DNA from: Desulfobacteraceae bacterium
GTDB taxonomy: Bacteria > Desulfobacterota > Desulfobacteria > Desulfobacterales > Desulfosalsimonadaceae
DNA length: 5,537 nucleotides
Direction of reading: 5' to 3'
NCBI GenBank assembly: GCA_007131845.1
Contig: SLPT01000020.1
Location: 1 to 5,537, forward strand
Shown here: piece by piece, positions 1-5,537 of the stretch
How the letters are laid out: every line of letters begins with the position of its first letter
How positions within the stretch are numbered: position 1 is the stretch's first letter
Notes under the pieces: model-generated
Told to the model about the DNA's origin: nothing
Database searches by the model: none
Seen by the model: the letters and a program-made list of their open reading frames with translations, nothing else
Position numbers and translations under genes: made by a program

Positions 1-2958
1 CGTGTTGGGGGAAAGGCGTTCAATACCGTGCCGAACCGCGATGACCAGCGCCGCGTGCAATGCACGGGTGCGTGCCTGGTATGTGTAGGGCGTGATGCTG
101 GAAGGCTCAACAAACCGGTAGAAGGATTCATGGTATGGCCGGAAGCTTTCATAGTGGGACAGACTTCTGGCCTGGTCCCGGTAGTAATTGGTGATCACGA
201 GCCCGGGCGTTTCGGCGCGTCCCACGCGGCTGCTGGCCTGGATGTATTCGGCGGTGGTCAGGGGCTGGCCGTTGACGATCATCAATGCCAGCCGGGAGAC
301 ATCCAGGCCAACCGATATCATGTTGGTGGCCAGCACCACGTCCAGGCAGGCCGGGTCGCGGAAGTCCTTTTCCAATCGGCGGAAGGTGGCTGCGTTTTCC
401 GCGGCGCTGGAACGGCTGGTGAGCTGCGCGATCCGGTCCGCTCGAGGCCCCAGGCGGCGGAATCGGTTTTCCCGGCCGCTGCCGCTTTTCCCCTGGAATT
501 CGTTTTCATAGCGGGCCAGCAGGTCATGGACATCGATGTTGAAAACATTGTGACTGTTGCCCACGCCTTTGAGGCTCCCATGGTAGACCACCAGGGTCCA
601 CCAGGCATCCAAAAGCCTTTCTGCATCCTCCTGACCTGCAAACAGCGCATCCGGAGCCGTAAGCAGGGCGGCGGCCAGGGGTGCCATCGACTTGTTCCGT
701 GGAAGATCGGGCGCAAGATACCCTACATAAAGGCGTCCGGGCTTCTGATCGATGGGGATGGAGCGAGCGAAAAACGAATCGTCGATGGAAATGCCGGGCG
801 GCGGGAACACGGCCACGGATCGTCCATAGAGGCGGCGCACCTGTTCTTCGGCCATCCGGATGGTGGCTGTGGACGCGATGTACTTGGGATAGACGCCCCG
901 GTAGCGAAGCGTCGCATCCACGGCCGCCTCGTAGAGCCCGGCAATCGATCCCAGGGCCCCGGATATGAGGTGAAGCTCATCCTGGATGACCAGCTCCGGA
1001 GGACGTGCCCCGTTCTGCCCGAAAAAGACCCCGGCCCGGTCTTCCCAGGCCAGACGGGCGAACTTGTCGATGGTTGCGATCATCAGCGTGGGTGGACTTT
1101 CGTAAAGGGCTTCGTCCACCACGTTGCAGGGAAGAGCGGATCCTTTGCCATCCGGGTCGCCGAAATCGCAGGACGGATCGATGCACCGGAATGCGAAGCG
1201 CTCCGCGCCTGCAATGTAATTGTCAGCCGCCTGAAAGACCGTCCCGCACCACGGGCAGGAATCGAGAACCAGCTTCCGGAGTGAATCCGGGCTGCCGCCG
1301 GATTCCGCGCTTTCGACGATTCGGGCAGCCGCCTCGAATGTGTTGGGGCTGGTGGCCTCGCCGACCCACATGCCGATACTTACAGGCTCACTGCCCAATT
1401 CCGGGCGCTCCTTCCGAATCAGCTCCATTGCAAAAATCAGCCGGCAGGCCCGGTGGAACTGCTGCTGGGTGAGCAGCCGGAGGGTGTATCGCATCAATAC
1501 CGCGGTTCCGCCGCCTAATTCCGGATGGGTGAGCCTTCGCCAGGCGATCAGAAAGGCGATCAACCCAAGGTAGGCCTCGGTTTTTCCCCCTCCCGTGGGA
1601 AACCAGATCAAATCCACCGTATCCCGGAACGCGCTTTTTTCATTGACCACCGATTCAATGACAGTCAGCAGAAACGCCAACTGGAAGGATCGCCACCGGT
1701 AGTTGCTCCTTTCGGATCCGCTGATCCTGTCTCCCCGGATCATCTGACGAAGCATGGCCCGGTTAGCGATACCAAATGCCAGAAATGCAGTGGGATCCTC
1801 CCGGATGACCGCAATTCCGCTACGCATACGCTCTGCGGCCGTGCGCATCCGTGCGCAGATCCGCTTTGCCACCAGCCGTTCGGCTTCAGGCAGATCCAGG
1901 GCGCCGCGTTCCTGCTCGCATATCCACTGGTCGTATTCGTCCACAAAAACGTCCAAAGCATTGCAGATTCCGGATCCGGTGCCGGTTTGGCCGCTTTTTG
2001 CCGAATCCGCCGCTGCCAGAAAATCCAGCATCAGCACGTCTGAAGAAAATTGATCATCGCCTACGGATACCTGCGGCACCTCGGTTTTCGGCAGAAAATC
2101 GACGGCGATCTTTCGCACGCTCCCCCCGGATTCTTCCCAGTCGACAGCCGCGCCATGCCCCACGGCATAGATCCGCCGGTTTTTGTACTGCAGCTCCATT
2201 TCCTGCTCTTCGTCATCGAGCAGGCCCGGATCGATCCGCGGATAAATCCCCACTTCCCCGGAAAAGATGATACAGTCGAGATGTACCTCGAAAAACGACA
2301 ATGAATTCCGCAGATGATGATAGTGTTCGGGCGGTATGCCCTGCGGCATTTCCTGGCGGTTGGACAGGGAGATCGTCGTCAGCCAGCCGTCGGCATGCGG
2401 CCGCCATAACAGAAAAATCTCCCCAAGACCTTCAAACACGGGGATGCGAACGGCATGGGTGTTTCCGGACTCAGGCGGGCGGATATCCCCCAGCGCAGGG
2501 GATGCGGCTTCATCCAGGGGCACGCGGCGCCATGTTTTTACTGCAAACCGGCCTTTTTCCTCCCGGTCGCCGCCGGGCTCGTATCGAACGGCCCACGGCA
2601 GTACCTGTAGCCGGATCTCATTTCCCTTGATGAAGAAGGAAAAACCCGCAGCAGACGGGGCCACATACCGCCGCTTCAAAATAACGGGCTCCGCTTCGGA
2701 TTCATCGCCGGAATCAGGATCCTGCTTGCCGGCCGGTATTCCGGTAAAATCATCCGCCGCTTCGCCTTCTTCTTCCGCAGCGGACGGGTCTACACCGGAT
2801 ACGCCCTTTTCAATGGGGAATAGAATGCCGGCCGGATACCGCTCCAGCGGCCGGATGCCTGAGAGGTCGAGGTGTTCACTTTCGTAAACCGCCTGTCTTC
2901 CGGGTCCGACCAGGTTTCGGTACAGCCATTGGTATAATCGGAAACGATGGTTTCTCAA
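1..2958 (-). CDS. drmA: DISARM-type helicase DrmA, partial (C-terminus beyond window)
   Basis: Core superfamily 2 helicase of the DISARM anti-phage system. DrmA is known to work with DrmB against incoming phage DNA. One uninterrupted frame gives 986 visible residues; the family usually runs somewhat over 1,000, so the C-terminal tail is outside the window. In order from the N-terminus: an LVGPG motif near residue 20 followed by PLERYPAGILFP; a long beta-rich N-terminal region with acidic linkers; RSFQLAFLL just before Walker A FPTGGGKT (about 453-460); motif Ia TLRLLTQQQF (about 492-501); an inserted zinc ribbon (C568/C571 and C592/C597); VVDEALYESPPTLMIATIDKFA; DExH motif QDELHLIS (D660, E661, H663); TAT of motif III (697-699); VVYHGSLKG (about 791-799); LATNMISVGLD (876-886); and motif VI QASSRVGR (907-914). 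The start is uncertain: a stop at 3007-3009 bounds the frame, no ATG lies before LVGPG, and TTG at 2958 is the best candidate. Assignment rests on recognised motifs, not on a search. Confidence 0.9.
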   Translation of the reverse strand, partial: MRNHRFRLYQWLYRNLVGPGRQAVYESEHLDLSGIRPLERYPAGILFPIEKGVSGVDPSAAEEEGEAADDFTGIPAGKQDPDSGDESEAEPVILKRRYVAPSAAGFSFFIKGNEIRLQVLPWAVRYEPGGDREEKGRFAVKTWRRVPLDEAASPALGDIRPPESGNTHAVRIPVFEGLGEIFLLWRPHADGWLTTISLSNRQEMPQGIPPEHYHHLRNSLSFFEVHLDCIIFSGEVGIYPRIDPGLLDDEEQEMELQYKNRRIYAVGHGAAVDWEESGGSVRKIAVDFLPKTEVPQVSVGDDQFSSDVLMLDFLAAADSAKSGQTGTGSGICNALDVFVDEYDQWICEQERGALDLPEAERLVAKRICARMRTAAERMRSGIAVIREDPTAFLAFGIANRAMLRQMIRGDRISGSERSNYRWRSFQLAFLLTVIESVVNEKSAFRDTVDLIWFPTGGGKTEAYLGLIAFLIAWRRLTHPELGGGTAVLMRYTLRLLTQQQFHRACRLIFAMELIRKERPELGSEPVSIGMWVGEATSPNTFEAAARIVESAESGGSPDSLRKLVLDSCPWCGTVFQAADNYIAGAERFAFRCIDPSCDFGDPDGKGSALPCNVVDEALYESPPTLMIATIDKFARLAWEDRAGVFFGQNGARPPELVIQDELHLISGALGSIAGLYEAAVDATLRYRGVYPKYIASTATIRMAEEQVRRLYGRSVAVFPPPGISIDDSFFARSIPIDQKPGRLYVGYLAPDLPRNKSMAPLAAALLTAPDALFAGQEDAERLLDAWWTLVVYHGSLKGVGNSHNVFNIDVHDLLARYENEFQGKSGSGRENRFRRLGPRADRIAQLTSRSSAAENAATFRRLEKDFRDPACLDVVLATNMISVGLDVSRLALMIVNGQPLTTAEYIQASSRVGRAETPGLVITNYYRDQARSLSHYESFRPYHESFYRFVEPSSITPYTYQARTRALHAALVIAVRHGIERLSPNT

Positions 2959-3069
2959 AGCCCTGACAGCCCTTTTCGTGTTTCCGTATAGATTCGTTCC
3001 GGATATTTATTCAGTAGGGGAATCGTTTTACCCCGGGGCCAGGGGCTGCTCCGGATGCACACAATCCCG
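2959..3069 (-). other. Gap between the zinc protein gene and drmA
   Basis: This 111-base gap holds no gene I can support. It contains a short GC-rich inverted repeat on the minus strand (CCCC at 3042-3045 pairing with GGGG at 3031-3034, seven-base loop) followed by TAAAACG. There is no T-run, so it is at best a weak attenuator-like hairpin, and readthrough from the upstream gene is plausible. Near the drmA start the minus strand reads AAAAGGGC and then CAGGGC just before TTG. This is purine-rich but poorly spaced as a ribosome binding site. Confidence 0.3.
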
Positions 3070-3591
3070 TCAATCCCCCATATGACCTTGTATAAATTCC
3101 AGGTATTCCCTTCTTCCCAATGTTCTTCGCTGGATGGATCGATAAATTGCACCCATGATTTTCATCAAATCGACGTCTGAGGGCTCGCCAAGAGCCTTTC
3201 CAAAACGTTCGGACATTGTATCCAGGCGGTACTGATCCCCCGCATCAAGGTTGTCGGGTACAGTATCCTTGAAATAATATTTGTCGAATATCAATTCGAT
3301 CAGCCGCAGCATGTCCTTGTCGCCAAGCACATTGCCGCTTTTACTATCCAGCCGGCAAAACAGGAATTCCACCTCATAGGCAGCGTCCGTCAGCACATTT
3401 GAATCGGCCATCTGCCTGACGGAATAAAACGGGACACTTTGGTAGTTATTCTCCGGAGGCTTGTAAAAGGAACAGTCCGCACATACACCCGGATCCCGAA
3501 TCTCGCCGCAGCACCCGGGGCAAATCACTGCATCGTTTATCGCACATTTTCTTTTCCCTTTACGGGAATTGCATACTACACATTTTGCCAA
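3070..3591 (-). CDS. Small cysteine-rich zinc-binding protein of unknown function
   Basis: A 173-residue protein. The N-terminal 40 residues carry eight cysteines (C4, C7, C16, C24, C27, C28, C37, C40) in the order CVVC, KRKC, ICPGCC, CADC, which should bind two zinc ions. The layout resembles a family of short bacterial proteins of unknown role with a KGKR-C...ICxxCCGxxR...C signature. The remaining 130 residues (about 50-173) look helical and charged, with no catalytic motif I recognise. No signal peptide or membrane segment is seen, so it is probably cytoplasmic. The start is TTG at 3591, preceded by a G-rich stretch (GGGGGG, 3600-3605) eight bases upstream; no in-frame ATG competes. It lies directly upstream of drmA in the same direction, 111 bases away, where canonical DISARM loci often have a methyltransferase or accessory gene. 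A role as adaptor or nucleic-acid-binding partner is only inference. Confidence 0.8.
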   Translation of the reverse strand: MAKCVVCNSRKGKRKCAINDAVICPGCCGEIRDPGVCADCSFYKPPENNYQSVPFYSVRQMADSNVLTDAAYEVEFLFCRLDSKSGNVLGDKDMLRLIELIFDKYYFKDTVPDNLDAGDQYRLDTMSERFGKALGEPSDVDLMKIMGAIYRSIQRRTLGRREYLEFIQGHMGD

Positions 3592-3596
3592 AAGAA

Positions 3597-3755
3597 TTAC
3601 CCCCCATCCGTTACAGGGATCACCCCTTCGTTTCCGATAAACAGCAGCGTGTCGTAATTTTTACCGGAAACATGAAAGGCAACGATATCACCTTCCATGA
3701 ATGTTGTCCACGCAGTAACCGGCAAAAAATTTGTTCTTATCGGGAAATAAATCAA
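3597..3755 (-). CDS. Doubtful small open frame, possible gene remnant
   Basis: An open frame ending in TAA at 3597-3599, five bases before the TTG of the zinc protein gene. It is open back to a stop at 3807-3809. From TTG at 3755 it would encode 52 residues; from the only ATG (3698) just 33, beginning MEGDIVAFHVSGKNY and containing LLFIGNEGVIPV. The composition looks protein-like and the tight spacing to the next gene would fit an operon. However, neither start has a convincing ribosome binding site and I recognise no family. It may be the 3' end of a decayed gene, or chance. It is the only thing I see in the 211 bases between the SDR and zinc protein genes. Confidence 0.3.
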   Translation of the reverse strand: MIYFPIRTNFLPVTAWTTFMEGDIVAFHVSGKNYDTLLFIGNEGVIPVTDGG

Positions 3756-3802
3756 TAGGGAAAAGGCAAGAGAACAACAACGATCATGTAATGGGCTTTG
3801 TA

Positions 3803-4645
3803 CTACTTATCGGCATAACCTGCAAGCTGCCGGCTTATCATCCGGAGTCTTTCCCGGGCGCCTTTGTCATAAGCCTGTGCATCGGCTGTGGCTGGTGTTT
3901 TGCCTTCAAAATACCGGCCGCTTTCCCCGTGGGTTTCCGGTGATGCGGCAAGGCGGAGCACCGCTTCTGCGCCCTTTTCGACGCTGTCCATCGTGGTGTT
4001 GAAAAAATCCGTCTCAAGAACCATGGTGGTGGGCATAAGCGTCGCCGGATGGAGGCAGTTGACCGCAATGCCGGTCCCGTCAAGTTCTTCGGCCAGATCG
4101 AAGGTAAACATCACCTGGGCAAGCTTGCTCTGGCTGTAGGCTCGCCGGCCATCGTAGCCTTTTTCCAGCATTACGTCATCGAAATCGATAGCCTGCTGCG
4201 CGCCGGAAGCCACGTTGACAATACGCGCATTATCCGATGTGCGAAGCAGGGGCATCAACTCGTGGGTTAGAAGAAAATGGGCCAGGTAATTGACAGCAAA
4301 GCGCAGTTCATGGCCGTCATGGCTCAGTTTGCGGTTGTCTCCCCGACGGCCGGGGCCGATGCCGGCGTTGTTGATCAGCACATCGATGCGCTCCTGGTCG
4401 GCCCGGATATCTTCAGCCATCCGGCGAACATCTTCCAGCGAGGAGAATTCCGCGTTATAATAGGCAAGCTGTGGATTGCCCGTGGTGTCGGCAATCTTTT
4501 CGATACGATCTTTTGCTTTTTCCGGGTTGCGTCCATGCAGCAAAACACCGGCCCCTGCCGCAGCCAGGTCCGTTGCGAGCTTTTCCCCCAACCCGCTTGT
4601 TGCACCCGTAACCAAAACAACCCGGCCCGCAAGCGACTGCATCAT
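3803..4645 (-). CDS. SDR family NAD(P)-dependent oxidoreductase
   Basis: A 280-residue classical short-chain dehydrogenase/reductase, a normal length for the family, with a Rossmann fold expected in the cytoplasm. All signature residues are present: cofactor loop TGATSGLG (13-20), HGRN at 37-40 (the arginine suggests NADP(H) preference), NNAG (92-95), structural/catalytic N119, catalytic S147 in NVASGA, and Y170-SQS-K174. A CLHPATLMPTTM segment follows in place of the usual HPG turn. The overall pattern resembles the retinol dehydrogenase/WW-domain oxidoreductase-like branch, but the substrate cannot be read from sequence. I chose the first ATG of a tandem pair (4643-4645), because GAGG sits six bases upstream and the SDR fold begins at once. 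The frame is open further upstream, but that extension lies over the HEPN gene and is not SDR-like. It is codirectional with the toxin-antitoxin pair, 59 bases downstream of it, so shared transcription is possible. Confidence 0.92.
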   Translation of the reverse strand: MMQSLAGRVVLVTGATSGLGEKLATDLAAAGAGVLLHGRNPEKAKDRIEKIADTTGNPQLAYYNAEFSSLEDVRRMAEDIRADQERIDVLINNAGIGPGRRGDNRKLSHDGHELRFAVNYLAHFLLTHELMPLLRTSDNARIVNVASGAQQAIDFDDVMLEKGYDGRRAYSQSKLAQVMFTFDLAEELDGTGIAVNCLHPATLMPTTMVLETDFFNTTMDSVEKGAEAVLRLAASPETHGESGRYFEGKTPATADAQAYDKGARERLRMISRQLAGYADK

Positions 4646-4650
4646 TGCAT

Positions 4651-4656
4651 GCCTCG
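4651..4656 (-). promoter_or_regulatory. Ribosome binding site fixing the SDR start
   Basis: The minus strand reads CGAGGC here, with the GAGG core six bases before the ATG at 4645. This supports the 280-residue SDR product over the longer in-frame version that would start inside the upstream HEPN gene. Confidence 0.6.
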
Positions 4657-4704
4657 AATATTTATCATCTTTATCACTTTGAGAAACAGATCTTGTGGAA
4701 GGAA

Positions 4705-5055
4705 TTAATTGTGCTTCTCCAACTGAACTAAAAGAGCTCTTATTTTTGGGCGCAGTGGCGGCAATTCCTGTTTGATTACCATCCAGACAATGCTCAAATC
4801 CACGCTGAAATATTCGTGTATCAGCTTGTCGCGCATACCCGCCATATACTTCCATGGAACATCCGGAGCTTTTACTCGCAAGTCTTCTGGGATGCGTTTG
4901 GCTGCTTCACCCAGAATCTCCAGGCTGCGTATGGATGCATTTATCGTTTTTGAATCATGAATAAAGGTTTCAAAAGAAATACCCTCAGTAAACTGGGCCG
5001 TCTCATCAATCGCTTTTACTATATCCTCTAGATAATCACGATAATCCCTTTTCAT
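4705..5055 (-). CDS. hepT: HepT-like HEPN ribonuclease toxin (DUF86)
   Basis: A 116-residue all-helical protein of the HepT/DUF86 type, the toxin half of HEPN/MNT modules. It is a metal-independent ribonuclease acting on cellular RNA. The active-site motif Rx4HxY is intact: R75-DKLI-H80-E-Y82, within the typical GMRDKLIHEYF block. The preceding stretch, with NASIRSLEILGEAAKRIP (39-56) and VPWKYMAG (66-73), also matches the family, and the length is normal. The start ATG (5053-5055) overlaps the stop of the antitoxin gene by four bases (ATGA), so translation is probably coupled; AAGGA at 5060-5064 also provides a ribosome binding site. In studied pairs the tyrosine of this motif is AMPylated by the cognate MNT protein, which blocks activity. 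Everything needed for that is present here. Confidence 0.93.
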   Translation of the reverse strand: MKRDYRDYLEDIVKAIDETAQFTEGISFETFIHDSKTINASIRSLEILGEAAKRIPEDLRVKAPDVPWKYMAGMRDKLIHEYFSVDLSIVWMVIKQELPPLRPKIRALLVQLEKHN

Positions 5056-5351
5056 AGAATCCTTACTTCACTCAGGATTTGTCGGCCGATATGAGGCTTC
5101 AGGGCTCCTTTGGTCACGAGATCAACTTCAGCACCCAGCCATTCACTCAGGCGCTCTTCCAATTCAAGAAATTTAAAAAAACCCACCGGACTATGAAATT
5201 CAACAAGAATATCGATATCACTGGCATCGGTGGCCTCTCCGCGGATACGCGACCCGAAAACACCAATTGAAGCGACATTGTATTGTTGCTCAAGTTCTCT
5301 GCGATGCTTCTGCAAAATCGTCTCGATTTCCTTGAGATCGGGCGTTTGCAT
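5052..5351 (-). CDS. mntA: MntA-like minimal nucleotidyltransferase antitoxin
   Basis: A 99-residue minimal nucleotidyltransferase (DNA polymerase beta fold), the antitoxin half of the HEPN/MNT pair. It transfers AMP to the active-site tyrosine of the HEPN toxin. The catalytic pattern GS-x10-DxD is complete: G33, S34, D45, D47 in GSRIRGEATDASDIDILV. The third carboxylate is likely D77 in AEVDLVT. The C-terminal ALKPHIGRQILSEV is typical of the family. I chose ATG at 5351; GTG at 5363 would add four residues and cannot be excluded, since GGGAG (5363-5367) overlaps it. That GGGAG lies 11 bases from the ATG, a long but usable distance. Antitoxin-first order and a 4-base overlap with the toxin gene fit a coupled module. 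Expression is probably controlled from the AT-rich stretch upstream; no operator is evident. Confidence 0.92.
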   Translation of the reverse strand: MQTPDLKEIETILQKHRRELEQQYNVASIGVFGSRIRGEATDASDIDILVEFHSPVGFFKFLELEERLSEWLGAEVDLVTKGALKPHIGRQILSEVRIL

Positions 5352-5402
5352 GATTGTTCTCACTCCCGGCTAAAAAAACCCAAACCCGCACGGTAAAATA
5401 AA

Positions 5403-5431
5403 ATCAAACCTGATAATTGATGCACTCGCAA
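5403..5431 (-). promoter_or_regulatory. Possible sigma-70-like promoter for the mntA-hepT unit
   Basis: On the minus strand TTGCGA (5426-5431) and TTTGAT (5403-5408) are separated by 17 bases. Each matches four of six consensus positions. The match is modest and could be chance in an AT-rich stretch, but it is correctly oriented about 50 bases before the antitoxin start. The -35 box would fall inside the repeat at the right edge. Confidence 0.22.
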
Positions 5432-5537
5432 AAAGTCGCGGCCTGACGGCTTTGTAAAAAGTCCAAGATCAAGGCTTGCGCAATTTCGAAGAATGCAGCG
5501 TACTTGGCGTACGTGAAATTCTGAGAAATTGCGCGTA
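5419..5537. repeat. Intergenic repeat-like element, cut by the right window edge
   Basis: Noncoding stretch with an unusual density of repeated motifs. Two near-copies of the decamer GCAAAAAGTC occur, the second with T for C (5428-5437 and 5454-5463), followed by a long imperfect hairpin (5478-5534). The arrangement resembles dispersed palindromic intergenic elements that I associate with Desulfobacterales genomes, in which an inverted copy of the GCAAAAAGTC end would close the element. That copy would lie beyond the window. No open frame or transposase is seen. Copy number cannot be judged from one window. Confidence 0.5.
5478..5534. repeat. Long imperfect inverted repeat (hairpin)
   Basis: Outer arms GCGCAATTTC (5478-5487) and GAAATTGCGC (5525-5534) are perfect 10-base complements. 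Inward there is a 2-base mismatch, then AGAAT/ATTCT pairing, a further internal bulge, and an apical stem CGTAC (5499-5503)/GTACG (5509-5513) with loop TTGGC. The whole structure spans 57 bases. There is no T-run after either arm, so it does not look like a Rho-independent terminator; a mobile or structural repeat unit fits better. Confidence 0.75.

Noticed and set aside
28..1284. Long plus-strand open frame of 418 codons
   Set aside because: It lies exactly antisense and codon-aligned to drmA. The translation has no recognisable domain, while the minus strand shows a full set of helicase motifs. It is a shadow of GC-rich coding sequence.
1525..2043. Plus-strand open frames between 1340 and 2890
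   Set aside because: They overlap each other and lie opposite the uninterrupted drmA frame, including its Walker A region. Their compositions are typical of antisense readings.
3031..3045. Rho-independent terminator between the zinc protein gene and drmA
   Set aside because: The stem is only four base pairs with a seven-base loop and no T-run follows, so termination is unlikely.
2955..3152. Sixty-five-codon minus-strand frame bridging the zinc protein gene and drmA
   Set aside because: Its first part is an out-of-frame reading of the zinc protein gene, and the rest resembles no DrmA N-terminus or methyltransferase tail. Most likely chance.
4646..4855. Seventy-residue N-terminal extension of the SDR from an upstream ATG
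   Set aside because: It overlaps the HEPN gene in another frame and has no SDR-like or signal sequence. The ATG at 4645 has a good ribosome binding site and sits right before the Rossmann fold.
5364..5537. Possible gene end or CRISPR-like array at the right edge
   Set aside because: There are only two short near-repeats with no regular spacing and one hairpin. No open frame of note runs through it.

Overview
The window lies entirely in what looks like a bacterial defence island. Every gene I can support is on the minus strand, so the genes read from right to left. The moderately high GC, the mix of genes and a hairpin-bearing intergenic repeat at the right edge would fit a Desulfobacterota-type (deltaproteobacterial) genome. 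That placement is an inference from general impression, not a proven assignment.

Layout from upstream (right) to downstream (left). At 5419-5537 is the part of a structured intergenic repeat that falls inside the window; it is cut by the window edge. Next comes a two-gene HEPN/MNT toxin-antitoxin module: an MntA-type nucleotidyltransferase antitoxin (5052-5351) overlapping by 4 bases a HepT-type HEPN ribonuclease toxin (4705-5055). Fifty-nine bases downstream is a short-chain dehydrogenase/reductase (3803-4645). A 200-base stretch follows that holds only a doubtful small open frame (3597-3755). Then comes a 173-residue protein with an eight-cysteine N-terminal zinc-binding module (3070-3591). 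Last is a very large helicase gene (1-2958) that runs off the left edge with 986 residues visible. It is recognisable as DrmA, the core helicase of the DISARM anti-phage system.

How they might work together: DrmA is known to act with DrmB (DUF1998) and usually DrmC (phospholipase D-like). Those genes would be expected just beyond the left edge and cannot be seen. In described DISARM loci the gene beside drmA is often a DNA methyltransferase (drmMI) or another system helicase/accessory gene (drmD, drmE). None of these is present upstream here. The position is taken by the cysteine-rich protein, the SDR and the HEPN/MNT pair. The most interesting reading is an atypical or methyltransferase-displaced DISARM-like operon, with the zinc protein as a candidate new component. 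The conservative reading is a defence island in which a TA module and unrelated genes happen to sit beside an ordinary drmA-drmB pair.
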